From positions 124,001 to 188,000 of the forward strand of contig CACNTB010000001.1 of the NCBI GenBank assembly GCA_902623305.1: a DNA stretch of 64,000 nt. The letters are read 5' to 3'. The notes below the pieces were generated by a model. It saw only the letters and a program-made list of their open reading frames with translations. It had not been told where the DNA came from and made no database searches. Both the position numbers and the translations under genes were made by a program. Source of the stretch: an uncultured Pelagibacteraceae bacterium (GTDB lineage Bacteria; Pseudomonadota; Alphaproteobacteria; Pelagibacterales; Pelagibacteraceae). Positions 26,084 through 36,795 of this stretch are shown piece by piece. The number at the start of each line of letters is the position of its first letter. Position 1 is the first letter of the stretch.

Positions 26084-26105
26084 ATTAATAAAGTTTTAAT
26101 ATCGA

Positions 26106-26849
26106 ATGATATATATTTTGCTACCTTGTTACAATGAATATAAAAATTTAATTTTAATAATTTATAAATTAAATCAACTTTTAAAAAAAAATTTTTTAAG
26201 AATAAAATTAATTATTGTTAATGATGGCAGTACTGATGAAACAGATGTAAAAATAAAACAATTAAGAAAAATATCACTTAATAAAATTATTTATATTAAT
26301 CATAAAAAAAACCGGGGTTTGAATATGAGTTTATTTTCTGGTTTTAATTATTTTTTGAATAATGGAAAAAGTAAAGATCTAATCATTACTCTAGATAGCG
26401 ATAATACTCATCCCATCTCACTAATTCCTAAAATTATAAATAAGATTAAGAAAAAAAAATATGACATTGTAATTGCATCAAGATTTCAAAAAGGATCAAA
26501 AATAACTGGTTTAAATTTTTTTAGGAAAGTATTGAGCGAAGGTGCTAGGTTAATTTATAAATTATCCTTTTCTATAAAAAATGTTGAGGATTATACTTGT
26601 AATTATAGAGGCTATACTTACGATATAATTAAAAAAAGCAAACTTATTAACAAAAATTTTTTTGTTGGAAAAGATTTTTCACTAGTTGCTGATTTATTAA
26701 TAAATCTTAACTCAAGGATTTCAAATATCAAAGTTACAGAAGTTCCTTTAAAATTAAGATACGATTTTAAAATCGGTGAGAGTAAGTTAAAAATTACAAA
26801 AAATATATTCAATTCTTTGCTGGTTATTTTTAGAAATATACTTAATTAA
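26106..26849 (+). CDS. Family 2 glycosyltransferase (dolichyl-phosphate mannosyltransferase-like)
   Basis: A 247-residue GT-A fold enzyme. It starts YILLPCYNEYKNL, has the nucleotide-binding segment LIIVNDGSTDET near residue 35-46 and the metal-binding LDSDNTHP near 97-104. The pattern matches DPM1/GtrB-type enzymes, which move a hexose from a nucleotide sugar to polyprenyl phosphate. No C-terminal membrane helices are present. It likely supplies a donor for the adjacent GT39-like enzyme. Its 3' end overlaps wecB, which is convergent, by four bases. Confidence 0.82.
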   Translation: MIYILLPCYNEYKNLILIIYKLNQLLKKNFLRIKLIIVNDGSTDETDVKIKQLRKISLNKIIYINHKKNRGLNMSLFSGFNYFLNNGKSKDLIITLDSDNTHPISLIPKIINKIKKKKYDIVIASRFQKGSKITGLNFFRKVLSEGARLIYKLSFSIKNVEDYTCNYRGYTYDIIKKSKLINKNFFVGKDFSLVADLLINLNSRISNIKVTEVPLKLRYDFKIGESKLKITKNIFNSLLVIFRNILN

Positions 26850-27916
26850 TTATAACGAATAAATTTTAAAATTTTATTAGAGACATTATTTCCATAGGGA
26901 CTATTATTCCAGAAAATTTTATTATTAAAAATTTTATTAATTCTTTTAATTATTTTCTCTTCATCAAGCATGCTTAAAAAGTTTGAGTTTATTTTAAGTG
27001 TTTCAGGACGTTCTGTATTATTCCTGAAAGTAATTAAGTGTTTCTTTAAAATACAAGCTTCCTCTTGCAATCCTCCAGAGTCTGAAAAAGTTATTTGACT
27101 ATTTTTTAATAAGATTAAAAATTTATCATAATCTATTGGATTACTTATTTTAATTTTTGAGTTTATTTTTATCTTATATTTTTTAATTTTGTTTTGAGTA
27201 TTCGGGTGACATGGAAAAATTACATTCATTTTAAATAAATCAGCTACCGTTCCCATTATTTTTAAAATTTTATTTAATCTTTTTTTATTACTGACATTTT
27301 CATATCTATGTACAGTCAGTAAAAAAAATTTTTTGGTAAGTTTTTTAAATTTTCTTTTTTTTAGACTATCTACAATAGTGTTTCCAACAACTTTAATTTT
27401 TTTATTGATACCTTCATTAACCAGTATTTTTTTTTGAATTAAAGTTGGTGCAAAAAGATAATCAGAAACATGATCTACAATTATTCTGTTTATTTCCTCT
27501 GGCATATTAGCATCATAACTTCTTAAACCCGCTTCTACATGTACAATTTTAGTATTTAATTCATTTAATTTATTTAATTTATAAGCAGCCAGGGCAGATG
27601 CTAAGCATGTATTTGTATCTCCCTGAACAATTAAAAAATCTGGTTTTTCTTTTTTCAAAATTTTTTGAAATTTAATAAAAAAAATATTAATAAATTTTTT
27701 TGAAGTATTTTTTTTACCTAGTTTTAAATCATAATTTAAATTATTAATTTTAAATTTTTTCAAGAAAACATCACTCATATTTTTTGAATAATGTTGTCCG
27801 CTATAAACTAGTTTAAAGTTATATTTTTTTCTCTTTAAAATATTTATCAATGGTGCTAATTTAATAATTTCTGGTCTAGTTCCAAAAGATACAACAATTT
27901 TTTTTTTGAAATTCAT
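26846..27916 (-). CDS. wecB: UDP-N-acetylglucosamine 2-epimerase (non-hydrolysing)
   Basis: A 356-residue epimerase that interconverts UDP-GlcNAc and UDP-ManNAc. Family motifs are SFGTRPEIIKLAPL at residues 10-23, VQGDTNTCLASALAA near 98, HVEAGLRSYDANMPEEINR near 125-143 and SDSGGLQEEA near 280 with the following NTERPE. The usual partner wecC (UDP-ManNAc dehydrogenase) is not in the window, so UDP-ManNAc may be used directly or oxidised elsewhere. It is the last gene before the tRNA cluster and part of the three-gene glycan island. Confidence 0.93.
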   Translation of the reverse strand: MNFKKKIVVSFGTRPEIIKLAPLINILKRKKYNFKLVYSGQHYSKNMSDVFLKKFKINNLNYDLKLGKKNTSKKFINIFFIKFQKILKKEKPDFLIVQGDTNTCLASALAAYKLNKLNELNTKIVHVEAGLRSYDANMPEEINRIIVDHVSDYLFAPTLIQKKILVNEGINKKIKVVGNTIVDSLKKRKFKKLTKKFFLLTVHRYENVSNKKRLNKILKIMGTVADLFKMNVIFPCHPNTQNKIKKYKIKINSKIKISNPIDYDKFLILLKNSQITFSDSGGLQEEACILKKHLITFRNNTERPETLKINSNFLSMLDEEKIIKRINKIFNNKIFWNNSPYGNNVSNKILKFIRYN

Positions 27917-28073
27917 TTTATAATTTAAGTTAAATTTTAATTATAATTGTTATACTTTAAATATATATTTTAAAATTTATAAATTTTAATAAATTACAAT
28001 AAATGAGTGGTTTTAAATATTTTATGAATATTATGAAAAATTATTAATAGCTATTTTTAACGTGTATTAAATC

Positions 28074-28101
28074 TTGACGTTATTGCTCTAAAAGATATAA
28101 A
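28074..28101 (+). promoter_or_regulatory. Predicted promoter of tRNA-Val/Asp copy 1
   Basis: TTGACG and TATAAA are separated by 16 bases, with tRNA-Val starting 17 bases downstream. The spacer end CTAAAAGA is shared with the promoter of the second copy, showing that the promoter was duplicated with the tRNAs. The 157 bases upstream to the wecB start are AT-rich and show nothing else. Confidence 0.75.
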
Positions 28102-28118
28102 CACTGTAATTTTGGTAA

Positions 28119-28194
28119 GGGCGGTTAGCTCAGTTGGTAGAGCATCTCGTTTACACCGAGGGGGTCAAAGGTTCGAGTCCTTTACTGCCCACCA
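28119..28194 (+). tRNA. tRNA-Val (anticodon UAC), copy 1
   Basis: A complete 76-base tRNA: acceptor GGGCGGT with ACTGCCC, discriminator A and encoded CCA; D arm GCTC/GAGC; anticodon stem TCTCG/CGAGG around TTTACAC, giving TAC; T arm AAAGG TTCGAGT CCTTT. It is identical to copy 2. Confidence 0.97.
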
Positions 28195-28206
28195 AAACTA
28201 CAGAGT

Positions 28207-28283
28207 GGGGGTGTAGCTCAGTTGGTTAGAGCGATCGCCTGTCACGCGATAGGTCGAGGGTTCGAGTCCCTTCACTCCCGCCA
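28207..28283 (+). tRNA. tRNA-Asp (anticodon GUC), copy 1
   Basis: A complete 77-base tRNA: acceptor GGGGGTG with CACTCCC, discriminator G and encoded CCA; anticodon stem ATCGC/GCGAT around CTGTCAC, giving GTC. It lies 12 bases after tRNA-Val and is presumably cut from the same precursor. It is identical to copy 2. Confidence 0.97.
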
Positions 28284-28318
28284 CTTTTCCTTAATTTTAG
28301 AAGAAATATTAATAGACC

Positions 28319-28346
28319 TTGACCTTGCTGTACTAAAAGATATAAA
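28319..28346 (+). promoter_or_regulatory. Predicted promoter of tRNA-Val/Asp copy 2
   Basis: TTGACC and TATAAA are separated by 16 bases, with the second tRNA-Val starting 20 bases downstream. The boxes and the end of the spacer match the copy 1 promoter, while the remaining spacer bases have diverged. Confidence 0.75.
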
Positions 28347-28366
28347 ACACATTACTTTTAGGTAAT

Positions 28367-28442
28367 GGGCGGTTAGCTCAGTTGGTAGAGCATCTCGTTT
28401 ACACCGAGGGGGTCAAAGGTTCGAGTCCTTTACTGCCCACCA
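28367..28442 (+). tRNA. tRNA-Val (anticodon UAC), copy 2
   Basis: Identical over its 76 bases to the tRNA-Val at 28119, and exactly 248 bases downstream of it. It has its own promoter. Confidence 0.97.
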
Positions 28443-28454
28443 AAACAATAAAGT

Positions 28455-28531
28455 GGGGGTGTAGCTCAGTTGGTTAGAGCGATCGCCTGTCACGCGATAG
28501 GTCGAGGGTTCGAGTCCCTTCACTCCCGCCA
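28455..28531 (+). tRNA. tRNA-Asp (anticodon GUC), copy 2
   Basis: Identical over its 77 bases to the tRNA-Asp at 28207, again with a 12-base spacer after tRNA-Val. The 157 bases from here to nuoA hold no gene; they are AT-rich with a short weak stem before a T-run near 28562-28585 and presumably the nuo promoter. Confidence 0.97.
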
Positions 28532-28688
28532 CTTTTTACACTTTTATAGCAACTTTGTTAAATAACTGTAATTGTTATGTTTTTTAACCCTATCTGTATA
28601 AGTATCTGATATTGTTATCTTTTTTTTTATTGTAAAATGTGACGTATCAACGCTTCAACAACAGATAAAAACTGATATATAGATTTCC

Positions 28689-29057
28689 ATGTTGTCTGAT
28701 TTTCTTAAAGATTACTTACCAATTGTAATATTCTTAATCATAGCTCTAGGTTTGAGCTGTGCATTTGTGGTAATTAATTTTATTCTATCGCCAAAAAAAC
28801 CTGATCCTGAAAAACTTTCAGCTTATGAGTGTGGTTTTGAACCTTTTGAAGATTCAAGGCTTGAGTTTGATGTTAGATTTTATCTAGTTGCAATCTTATT
28901 TATTATATTTGATTTGGAAATTGCGTTTTTATTTCCTTGGGCAATTTCTCTAGGCAATATCGGATTACTTGGTTTTTCATCAATGATGATTTTTTTATTC
29001 ATTCTTACGATTGGTTTTATATACGAATGGAAAAAAGGCGCTTTAGACTGGGAATAA
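28689..29057 (+). CDS. nuoA: NADH-quinone oxidoreductase subunit A
   Basis: A 122-residue membrane subunit with three helices. The conserved loop [43 protein letters not shown] spans about residues 42-84; its Cys and acidic residues mark the deactive/active switch region near the quinone site. It is the first of fourteen consecutive nuo genes encoding respiratory complex I, which oxidises NADH and pumps protons. Confidence 0.97.
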   Translation: MLSDFLKDYLPIVIFLIIALGLSCAFVVINFILSPKKPDPEKLSAYECGFEPFEDSRLEFDVRFYLVAILFIIFDLEIAFLFPWAISLGNIGLLGFSSMMIFLFILTIGFIYEWKKGALDWE

Positions 29058-29069
29058 AATTATTAAACA

Positions 29070-29585
29070 ATGACAAATAAAATAGATCAAGTTCCAGAAG
29101 AGTTTAAACAACTTGCAGATGACTTTGGTAAGAATGGATTTATTACTACGTCACTTGATAATCTGATAAATTGGTCAAGATCCGGATCACTTCATTGGAT
29201 GACCTTTGGTCTAGCATGTTGTGCTGTTGAGATGATGCAAACTTCAATGCCAAGGTATGATCTTGAAAGATTTGGTGCAGCACCAAGAGCCTCGCCAAGA
29301 CAATCTGATGTAATGATTGTGGCTGGTACTTTAACTAATAAAATGGCTCCTGCGCTTAGAAAAGTGTACGATCAAATGCCAGAGCCAAGATATGTAATTT
29401 CGATGGGTAGCTGTGCGAATGGTGGTGGTTATTATCATTATTCTTATTCGGTTGTTAGAGGTTGTGATAGAATTGTTCCAGTAGATGTTTATGTGCCAGG
29501 GTGTCCACCTTCAGCTGAAGCATTATTATATGGAATACTTCAATTACAAAAAAAAATTAGAGATAAAGGCTCTTTTATTAGATAA
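29070..29585 (+). CDS. nuoB: NADH-quinone oxidoreductase subunit B
   Basis: A 171-residue peripheral subunit that carries the terminal 4Fe-4S cluster N2. The ligands are visible as the tandem Cys in LACCAVEMM near residue 50, the Cys in [12 protein letters not shown] near 115 and GCPPSAEAL near 145. It passes electrons to quinone at the interface with NuoD. Twelve bases separate it from nuoA, the largest gap inside the operon. Confidence 0.97.
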   Translation: MTNKIDQVPEEFKQLADDFGKNGFITTSLDNLINWSRSGSLHWMTFGLACCAVEMMQTSMPRYDLERFGAAPRASPRQSDVMIVAGTLTNKMAPALRKVYDQMPEPRYVISMGSCANGGGYYHYSYSVVRGCDRIVPVDVYVPGCPPSAEALLYGILQLQKKIRDKGSFIR

Positions 29586-29587
29586 TT

Positions 29588-30193
29588 ATGAAAAATTTAG
29601 AAGATTTAGAAAAAAAAATTAATTCAGAGTTAACTACTAAAATTAACAAAACAGAGATTAAATATAACCAAATTTATCTTGAGACTGATAAAGACGATTT
29701 AATAGATGTATGTTTGTTTTTAAAAACAAATAATGATACTAAATTTAAACAACTCATAGATATTACTGTTGTTGATTATCCTGAAAGAAACCAAAGATTT
29801 GATGTAGTTTATTTATTTTTAAGTCATGAATTTAACCAAAGAATAGTTTTAAAATATTCAATTTTAGAAAATGAAGTTATACCATCTTTAACAAGTATCT
29901 TCCCATCAGCAAACTGGATGGAAAGAGAGGTATTTGATATGTATGGTGTTTCATTTAAAGATCATCCTGATTTAAGAAGAATATTGACTGATTATGGATT
30001 TGAGGGTCATCCACTTAGAAAAGATTTTCCACTAACAGGTCATTCAGAAGTTAGATATAGCGAAGATGAAAAGAAGGTTATTAATGAACCAGTAAAATTA
30101 GAGCAAAATTATAGAAATTTTGACTACGAAAGTCCTTGGGAAGGAACAAAATATATTAAAGAGGAAATAAAAAGTAATGACAAAAAAAATTAA
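29588..30193 (+). CDS. nuoC: NADH-quinone oxidoreductase subunit C
   Basis: A 201-residue hydrophilic subunit. The family blocks are [47 protein letters not shown] at about residues 103-151. It sits in the connecting arm of complex I beside NuoD. Its last 17 bases overlap nuoD; NuoC and NuoD are separate proteins here, as in other alphaproteobacteria. Confidence 0.96.
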   Translation: MKNLEDLEKKINSELTTKINKTEIKYNQIYLETDKDDLIDVCLFLKTNNDTKFKQLIDITVVDYPERNQRFDVVYLFLSHEFNQRIVLKYSILENEVIPSLTSIFPSANWMEREVFDMYGVSFKDHPDLRRILTDYGFEGHPLRKDFPLTGHSEVRYSEDEKKVINEPVKLEQNYRNFDYESPWEGTKYIKEEIKSNDKKN

Positions 30194-31352
30194 AAATTTA
30201 AATTTAAATTTTGGACCACAGCACCCTGCCGCACATGGAGTTTTAAGATTAATTTTAGAGTTGGACGGAGAAGTTGTTGAAAAAGCTGATCCTCATATAG
30301 GTTTATTACATAGAGGCACTGAGAAATTAATTGAAAACAAAACTTATATGCAGGCAGTGCCTTATTTTGATCGACTTGATTATGTTGCTCCAATGAACCA
30401 AGAACATGCATTTGCATTAGCAGTTGAAAAAATTCTGAAAATAGATGTTCCTATCAGAGCTCAATATATAAGGGTTATATTTTGTGAAATTGGGAGAATT
30501 TTAAGCCACATTTTAAATGTTACAACTCAAGCAATGGATGTTGGTGCTTTAACGCCAACTTTGTGGGGATTTGAAGAAAGAGAAAAATTAATGGGTTTCT
30601 ATGAGAGAGTTTCTGGTTCAAGGCTTCATGCAAATTATTTTAGAGCTGGTGGAGTTCATCAGGATTTACCTCAAGGACTTGAGGAAGATATAGCTGAATT
30701 CTGTGAAAGTTTTCCAAAAATAATAAATGATTTAGAAAGTTTACTAACTGATAATAGAATATTTAAACAACGTAATGTTGATATTGGTCTTGTTACCAAA
30801 CAAGATGCTCTTGATTACTCATTTTCTGGAGTAATGATTAGAGGATCAGGAGTTCCATGGGATTTAAGAAAATCTCAACCATATGATTGCTATGAAAATT
30901 TAGAATTTAAAATTCCAGTTGGAAAAAATGGAGATTGTTATGACAGGTATTTATGTCGAATTGAAGAAATGAAGGAGAGTGTTTCGATAATCAAACAATG
31001 TTTGTCAAAAATGGAAAAAGGACCAATTAAATCTTTAGATGGAAAAATAAGCCCACCTCCAAAAAAAGAAATTAAACAATCAATGGAAGCACTTATACAT
31101 CATTTTAAACTTTTTACTGAAGGTTATAGAGTTCCAAAAGATGAAATATATACAGCTGTTGAAGCTCCAAAGGGAGAATTTGGAGTTTACTTGATTTCTG
31201 ATGGATCTAGCAAACCTTATAAATGTAAAATAAGAGCCCCAGGTTTTTCACACTTACAATCAATGGATTATCTTATCAAAGGTCACATGTTAGCTGATGT
31301 TCCTGCGGTGCTTGGTTCATTAGATATAGTATTTGGGGAGGTTGATAGATGA
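30177..31352 (+). CDS. nuoD: NADH-quinone oxidoreductase subunit D
   Basis: A 391-residue, 49-kDa-type subunit. It opens with [22 protein letters not shown], which includes the conserved quinone-site His, and continues [12 protein letters not shown]; the end is DIVFGEVDR, the usual C-terminal Arg. It is related to the large subunit of NiFe hydrogenases but lacks the nickel-binding cysteines. The start lies inside the 3' end of nuoC and the stop overlaps nuoE by four bases. Confidence 0.97.
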   Translation: MTKKIKNLNLNFGPQHPAAHGVLRLILELDGEVVEKADPHIGLLHRGTEKLIENKTYMQAVPYFDRLDYVAPMNQEHAFALAVEKILKIDVPIRAQYIRVIFCEIGRILSHILNVTTQAMDVGALTPTLWGFEEREKLMGFYERVSGSRLHANYFRAGGVHQDLPQGLEEDIAEFCESFPKIINDLESLLTDNRIFKQRNVDIGLVTKQDALDYSFSGVMIRGSGVPWDLRKSQPYDCYENLEFKIPVGKNGDCYDRYLCRIEEMKESVSIIKQCLSKMEKGPIKSLDGKISPPPKKEIKQSMEALIHHFKLFTEGYRVPKDEIYTAVEAPKGEFGVYLISDGSSKPYKCKIRAPGFSHLQSMDYLIKGHMLADVPAVLGSLDIVFGEVDR

Positions 31353-31957
31353 GTTTGAGAAGACCAGCAAAAATTCAACCACAAAATTTTGAATTTAATA
31401 GTTCATCCCTAGAAGCTGCTAATAAGATTGTATCGAAGTATCCTGATGGAAAGCAACAAAGTGCAGTTATGGCATTACTTTATATTGCTCAAAGACAAAA
31501 TGATAACTGGATACCATTGGAGGCAATGAAATATATCGCAAAATTTCTAAAAATGCCTTACATAAAAGTTTATGAAGTAGCTACTTTTTATACTATGTAT
31601 AATCTATCTCCTGTTGGAAAACATTTTATACAAGTGTGCACAACAACTCCTTGTATGATTAGAGGAGCTAGTAAATTAGTTGAAGCGTGTAAAGAAAAAA
31701 TATCAAAAAATGAATGTGAATTATCAAGTGATAAAACTTGTTCATGGATGGAAGTTGAGTGTTTAGGAGCTTGCGTTAATGCACCCATGATGCAAATTAA
31801 TGACGAGTATTATGAAGACCTAGATAAAGAAAAAACATTAAAAATTTTGGATCAGATTTTAGAAGGAAAAACACCAAAACCAGGTTCTTATAGAGGAAGA
31901 ATTAATAATGAACCTGAGAATAACAGAAAAACATTAATGGATTTTAAAAATGCTTAA
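31349..31957 (+). CDS. nuoE: NADH-quinone oxidoreductase subunit E
   Basis: A 202-residue thioredoxin-fold subunit binding the N1a 2Fe-2S cluster. The four ligands are in QVCTTTPCM near residue 92-99 and [10 protein letters not shown] near 131-140. It pairs with NuoF at the NADH-oxidising tip. It overlaps nuoD (ATGA) and nuoF (8 bases). Confidence 0.96.
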   Translation: MSLRRPAKIQPQNFEFNSSSLEAANKIVSKYPDGKQQSAVMALLYIAQRQNDNWIPLEAMKYIAKFLKMPYIKVYEVATFYTMYNLSPVGKHFIQVCTTTPCMIRGASKLVEACKEKISKNECELSSDKTCSWMEVECLGACVNAPMMQINDEYYEDLDKEKTLKILDQILEGKTPKPGSYRGRINNEPENNRKTLMDFKNA

Positions 31958-33281
31958 AGATCAAGATAGAATATTTAAAAATTTATATAATGATATGGGG
32001 TCAGATGTTAGCGCTTCTCAAAAAAGGGGTGATTGGGTTAATACTAAAGAAATTACAGACAAAGGAAGAGAATGGATAATAAATGAGATAAAAGAGTCTC
32101 AACTTAGAGGTAGAGGGGGAGCTGGGTTTCCAACAGGTTTAAAATGGTCATTTGCCCCTAAAGAAGTTGGTTCAAGACCTCATTATTTAGTAATAAACGG
32201 GGATGAGTCAGAACCAGGAACGTGCAAAGATAGAGATATATTAAGATTCGAGCCACATAAGTTAATAGAAGGTTGTTTAATTGCATCATACGCAGTTCAA
32301 GCACATGTTTGTTATATTTATATTAGAGGTGAATATTTTGTTGATGGTCAAAAACTTCAAGCAGCTATTGATGAAGCTTATGAAAAAAAATTATTAGGTA
32401 AAAATGCAGCAGGCACAGGTTGGGATTTAGATATTTATATTCATTATGGTGCTGGAGCTTATATTTGTGGAGAAGAAACTGCTTTGTTAGAAAGCATAGA
32501 AGGAAAAAAAGGGCAACCTAGATTGAAACCTCCTTTCCCAGCTTTAATTGGTCTTTATGGATGTCCAACTATTATAAATAATGTGGAAACTATAGCTGTA
32601 GTCCCTACAATTCTTAGAAGAGGTGGAAAATGGTTTGCTTCTCTTGGAAGAGAAAAGAATACAGGTACAAAAATATTTTGTATATCTGGAAATGTAAATA
32701 CTCCGTGTAATGTTGAGGAAGAAATGAATATTCCATTAAAAGAATTAATCGAAGTTCATGCCGGAGGGGTTATTGGCGGTTGGGATAATCTTCAAGCAGT
32801 TATTCCAGGAGGTTCGTCAATGCCTTTAATTCCAAAAGAAAAATGTGAAACCTTAACTATGGATTTTGACTCATTAATGGCTGAGAAAAGTGGCTTAGGA
32901 ACAGCAGGTATTGTTGTAATAAATAAAGACCAAGACATTATTAAGTGTATGGCAAGAATTGCTCGATTTTATAAACATGAAAGTTGTGGTCAATGTACTC
33001 CTTGTAGAGAAGGGTCAGGTTGGATGTGGAGAATGCTTGAGAGAATGGCAAAAGGTGATGCAACAAAAGATGAAGTAGATATGTTAGGTGATGTTACAAA
33101 TCAAATAGCAGGACATACAATTTGTGCTTTTGGAGAAGGATCTTCATGGCCAGTTCAAGGACTTCTAAGACATTTTAAAAAAGAAATTGAGATGAGAAAT
33201 AATTTAGATCCTATTGTTCAGAAAAAAAATAATATTCCTTACTTAGTTGATCAACACTTACTAGATAAAAAAAATGCTTAA
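31950..33281 (+). CDS. nuoF: NADH-quinone oxidoreductase subunit F
   Basis: A 443-residue NADH- and FMN-binding subunit. The NADH site is [17 protein letters not shown] near residue 52-68, the FMN site is [19 protein letters not shown] near 169, and the N3 4Fe-4S ligands are [12 protein letters not shown] near 347 with a later Cys in [10 protein letters not shown]. It is the entry point for electrons into complex I. Confidence 0.97.
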   Translation: MLKDQDRIFKNLYNDMGSDVSASQKRGDWVNTKEITDKGREWIINEIKESQLRGRGGAGFPTGLKWSFAPKEVGSRPHYLVINGDESEPGTCKDRDILRFEPHKLIEGCLIASYAVQAHVCYIYIRGEYFVDGQKLQAAIDEAYEKKLLGKNAAGTGWDLDIYIHYGAGAYICGEETALLESIEGKKGQPRLKPPFPALIGLYGCPTIINNVETIAVVPTILRRGGKWFASLGREKNTGTKIFCISGNVNTPCNVEEEMNIPLKELIEVHAGGVIGGWDNLQAVIPGGSSMPLIPKEKCETLTMDFDSLMAEKSGLGTAGIVVINKDQDIIKCMARIARFYKHESCGQCTPCREGSGWMWRMLERMAKGDATKDEVDMLGDVTNQIAGHTICAFGEGSSWPVQGLLRHFKKEIEMRNNLDPIVQKKNNIPYLVDQHLLDKKNA

Positions 33282-35304
33282 ACTAAAAGTAAATGATATC
33301 GATGTCGAAGTTGAAGAAGGTTTAACTGTACTACAAGCATGTGAAAAAGCTGGAGTAGAAATTCCAAGATTTTGTTATCATGAAAAACTGTCAATAGCTG
33401 GAAATTGTAGAATGTGTTTAGTTGAGATGGAAAAATCTCCTAAACCTATTGCTTCATGCGCTATGCCAGCTGCGGAAGGTATGAATATAAAAACAAATAC
33501 AGAATTTGTTGAAAAGGCTCGAAAAGGTGTGATGGAATTTCTTTTAGCTAATCATCCTTTGGACTGCCCTGTATGTGATCAAGGTGGTGAATGTGACTTG
33601 CAAGATCAATCCATGTACTATGGTGTAGATAAATCGAGATTCAAAGAAAACAAAAGATTGGTTCCTGAAAAGAATATGGGACCCTTAATAAAAACACAAA
33701 TGACTCGATGTATTCATTGCACAAGATGTGTAAGATTTGCCACTGAAGTAGCAGGTGTACCAGAGTTAGGTGCTATCGGCAGAGGAGAAGATATGCAAAT
33801 TACAACATATCTTGAGCAGTCTATGCAATCAGAGTTATCAGCAAATGTAGTAGATTTATGCCCCGTAGGAGCTTTAACTTCAAAACCATACGTGTTTGAA
33901 GCAAGGCCTTGGGAATTAAAAAAAACAGAAACAATTGATGTAATGGATGCGGTTGGATCTAATATAAGGGTAGACACATATGATTGGGAAGTAAAAAGGG
34001 TTTTGCCGATTATTAATGAGGATATTAACGAAGAGTGGATCTCAGATAAAACGAGATATGCATGTGATGGTTTACTTCATCAAAGATTAGATACACCTTT
34101 TATTAAATATAATAAAAAATTTGAGAAAGCATCATGGGCAGAAGTATATAAAATTATTAAGTCTAAAATTGAAAATACAACAAAAGAAAAAATTTGTGGT
34201 TTTGTTGGAGATCTAACCAATATGGAAACTAGTTATATATTTAAAGAGTTTTTTGACAGAACTCTTGATTTAACAAATTATGAGTCAAGATCAGATAATA
34301 GATTTATTAATATTTCAAAAAGGGAAGATTATTTATTTAATTCGTCTTTAAATGGAATTGAAGAATCTGATTTAATTTTTTTAATTGGCTCAAACCCTAG
34401 ATATGAGGCAACTATTTTAAATGCAAGAATAAGAAAATCCTATTTAAATAACAATACTAAGGTTTACTCTTTAAATGAAAATGGTGATTTAACCTATCCT
34501 TATGAAAGTCTTGACGGACAAACTCAAACATTAAAAAATATTTTTGAAGGAATGCATGAATTATCAAAAAGTATATTAAATTCTAAAAAACCAATGATCA
34601 TATTAGGGGAGTCATTTTTAAGATTAAATAACGCTGAATTTTTATATTTTAAAATTAAAGATTTTTTAAGTAAAAATAATAAATTTTCAGATGACTGGAA
34701 TCCTTTAAATATTCTATCTTGTGATGCATCATCAGTTGGAAATTTTGATCTTGGTTTAATAAATAAAGAAAAAAATATATTGAACGATTTAAAATCAAAT
34801 AAATTTGAAATTGTTTATTTAGTTGGTCAAGATAATATCGATTTTAATAAAACAGACGAGTTTGTAATTTATCAAGGTAGTCATGGTGACAAGGGTGCGG
34901 AAATTGCTGATATTATATTACCTGGAGCAGCTTATACAGAACAAGACGCACACTATACTAATTTAGAGGGAAAAATTCAAAAAGCATATAAAGCTTCGTA
35001 TCCACCAGGCGAGGCAAAAGAGGATTGGCAAATAATAAATGAGTTAGCCGAATTTATGAATAATAGGAAGTTATTTAACGATAAAGAGGAATTAGAAAGT
35101 AGTATGTTCAATTATTTAAATCTACAAAAAGAGAAACAAAATAAAGAGTATATAAAGAAATTTAGTGATGAATTTAAAAATGAAAAATTAACAATAGACA
35201 TAAAGCCTTATTATTTCTCAAATATTATAGCCAGATGCTCAAAGACTATGATCGAGTGCAACAATTCAAAATTAAATTTAAAATCTACAGGTACAGAAGG
35301 TTAG
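33274..35304 (+). CDS. nuoG: NADH-quinone oxidoreductase subunit G
   Basis: A 676-residue iron-sulfur subunit. The N-terminal ferredoxin-like domain has [10 protein letters not shown] near residue 45-54; the His-Cys cluster motif [18 protein letters not shown] follows near 94; [10 protein letters not shown] near 149 and [10 protein letters not shown] near 194 bind the next 4Fe-4S cluster. A molybdopterin oxidoreductase-like domain fills the rest without cofactor residues I can identify. It links NuoEF to the NuoI/NuoB wire. Confidence 0.96.
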   Translation: MLKLKVNDIDVEVEEGLTVLQACEKAGVEIPRFCYHEKLSIAGNCRMCLVEMEKSPKPIASCAMPAAEGMNIKTNTEFVEKARKGVMEFLLANHPLDCPVCDQGGECDLQDQSMYYGVDKSRFKENKRLVPEKNMGPLIKTQMTRCIHCTRCVRFATEVAGVPELGAIGRGEDMQITTYLEQSMQSELSANVVDLCPVGALTSKPYVFEARPWELKKTETIDVMDAVGSNIRVDTYDWEVKRVLPIINEDINEEWISDKTRYACDGLLHQRLDTPFIKYNKKFEKASWAEVYKIIKSKIENTTKEKICGFVGDLTNMETSYIFKEFFDRTLDLTNYESRSDNRFINISKREDYLFNSSLNGIEESDLIFLIGSNPRYEATILNARIRKSYLNNNTKVYSLNENGDLTYPYESLDGQTQTLKNIFEGMHELSKSILNSKKPMIILGESFLRLNNAEFLYFKIKDFLSKNNKFSDDWNPLNILSCDASSVGNFDLGLINKEKNILNDLKSNKFEIVYLVGQDNIDFNKTDEFVIYQGSHGDKGAEIADIILPGAAYTEQDAHYTNLEGKIQKAYKASYPPGEAKEDWQIINELAEFMNNRKLFNDKEELESSMFNYLNLQKEKQNKEYIKKFSDEFKNEKLTIDIKPYYFSNIIARCSKTMIECNNSKLNLKSTGTEG

Positions 35305-35305
35305 A

Positions 35306-36304
35306 ATGGAATACTTAAGTATAGTTTTTCAGGAAGTATATAAAATATTATTTTTATTAGTGCCTGTTTTAGTTTCCGTTGCTATGATTGTATGGCTTGA
35401 TAGAAGAGTTTGGGCTTTTGTACAAAAACGACAAGGACCGAATGTTGTTGGCCCTTTTGGCTTACTACAATCTTTAGCTGACGCTCTAAAATATATCTTT
35501 AAAGAAATGATCATTCCTTCAAGTTCTAACAAAGTAATTTTTATATTAGCTCCTATTGTGACAATGACATTAGCTTTGATTGCGTGGGCTGTTATTCCAT
35601 TTAGTGCGTCTCAGGTTTTAGCTGATATTAATGTTGGAATTCTTTACTTATTCGCGGTTTCATCCTTAGGTGTATATGGAATTATAATGGGTGGTTGGGC
35701 CTCAAATTCAAAATATCCGTTTCTAGGAGCAATTAGATCAGCAGCTCAAATGGTGTCTTACGAGGTATCCATAGGAGTAATAATAATAAATGTATTATTG
35801 TGCGTTGGATCACTCAACTTAAATGACATCGTCCTAGCTCAACAAAGTATGTGGTTTGTAATTCCTTTATTTCCAATGTTTGTAATATTTTTTATTTCAG
35901 CTTTAGCTGAGACTAATAGACCTCCTTTTGATTTACCCGAAGCAGAAGCAGAATTAGTTGCAGGATATCAAACTGAATACTCTGGAATGATGTATGCAAT
36001 GTTTTGGTTAGGTGAATATGCAAATATATTATTGATGTGCGCTATGGGTGCAATATTATTTTTAGGTGGATGGTTATCACCTTTAGAAATTTATCCATTT
36101 ACATTAGTGCCAGAGGCAATATGGTTAATATTAAAAATTCTACTTTTATTTTTTTTATTTGCTTTAGTTAAGGCTATTGTTCCTAGATATAGATATGACC
36201 AGCTTATGAGATTAGGTTGGAAAGTATTCCTTCCTTTTTCTTTAATATGGGTAGTGCTTACAGCGAGCTATCTGTTTTATTTTAATCTTTTACCAGTAAA
36301 TTAA
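35306..36304 (+). CDS. nuoH: NADH-quinone oxidoreductase subunit H
   Basis: A 332-residue membrane subunit with eight or so helices that forms much of the quinone chamber. Signatures are [32 protein letters not shown] near residues 31-62, and [28 protein letters not shown] near 200-227. It couples quinone reduction to the proton-pumping arm. Confidence 0.97.
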   Translation: MEYLSIVFQEVYKILFLLVPVLVSVAMIVWLDRRVWAFVQKRQGPNVVGPFGLLQSLADALKYIFKEMIIPSSSNKVIFILAPIVTMTLALIAWAVIPFSASQVLADINVGILYLFAVSSLGVYGIIMGGWASNSKYPFLGAIRSAAQMVSYEVSIGVIIINVLLCVGSLNLNDIVLAQQSMWFVIPLFPMFVIFFISALAETNRPPFDLPEAEAELVAGYQTEYSGMMYAMFWLGEYANILLMCAMGAILFLGGWLSPLEIYPFTLVPEAIWLILKILLLFFLFALVKAIVPRYRYDQLMRLGWKVFLPFSLIWVVLTASYLFYFNLLPVN

Positions 36305-36306
36305 TT

Positions 36307-36792
36307 ATGAAAATTTCAAGACTTTTTAAAACAATATTTATGACTGATTTTGTAGGAGGCTTGTTCATGGCTTTAAAAGAATTTTTTAAACCAAAAAAAA
36401 CAATAAACTATCCTTTTGAAAAAGGAAAAATTAGTCCAAGATTTAGAGGAGAACACGCTTTAAGAAGATATCCTAATGGTGAAGAAAGATGTATTGCGTG
36501 TAAATTATGTGAAGCTGTTTGTCCAGCACAAGCTATAACGATAGAATCCGCTCAGAGAGAAGATGGCAGTAGGAAAACAACTCGTTACGATATAGATATG
36601 ATGAAATGTATTTATTGTGGTCTATGTGAGGAATCTTGTCCAGTTGATGCTATAGTCCAAGGTCCTAATTTTGAGTTTTCAACAGAGACGAGGGAAGAAC
36701 TCTATTATACAAAAGATAAGTTGTTAGATAATGGAGATAGATGGGAGAATATTTTAGACGCAAATATTAAAGCAGACAATATTCACAGATAG
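36307..36792 (+). CDS. nuoI: NADH-quinone oxidoreductase subunit I
   Basis: A 161-residue, two-cluster ferredoxin-type subunit. The ligands of N6a and N6b are in [16 protein letters not shown] near residue 62 and [16 protein letters not shown] near 101. [15 protein letters not shown] before the first motif is family-specific. It carries electrons from NuoG to NuoB. Confidence 0.97.
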   Translation: MKISRLFKTIFMTDFVGGLFMALKEFFKPKKTINYPFEKGKISPRFRGEHALRRYPNGEERCIACKLCEAVCPAQAITIESAQREDGSRKTTRYDIDMMKCIYCGLCEESCPVDAIVQGPNFEFSTETREELYYTKDKLLDNGDRWENILDANIKADNIHR

Positions 36793-36795
36793 TAA

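Larger units (their letters stand above)
28074..28531 (+). repeat. Tandem duplication of a promoter-tRNA-Val-tRNA-Asp unit
   Basis: Two units with a 248-base period. The tRNA sequences are identical in both, the promoter boxes are nearly so, and the spacers have drifted. This implies an older duplication with the tRNAs kept identical by selection or gene conversion. It occupies most of the space of 772 bases between wecB and nuoA. Confidence 0.9.

Noticed and set aside
28119-28531. CRISPR-like or integrative-element repeats around the tRNAs
   Set aside because: The repeats are explained fully by two identical tRNA pairs and their promoters; there is no integrase, short repeat-spacer array or partial tRNA copy.
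28562-28585. Possible terminator after the second tRNA-Asp
   Set aside because: The stem is only five A/T-rich base pairs (ATAAC/GTTAT) with a seven-base loop; the T-run is common in this AT-rich region.
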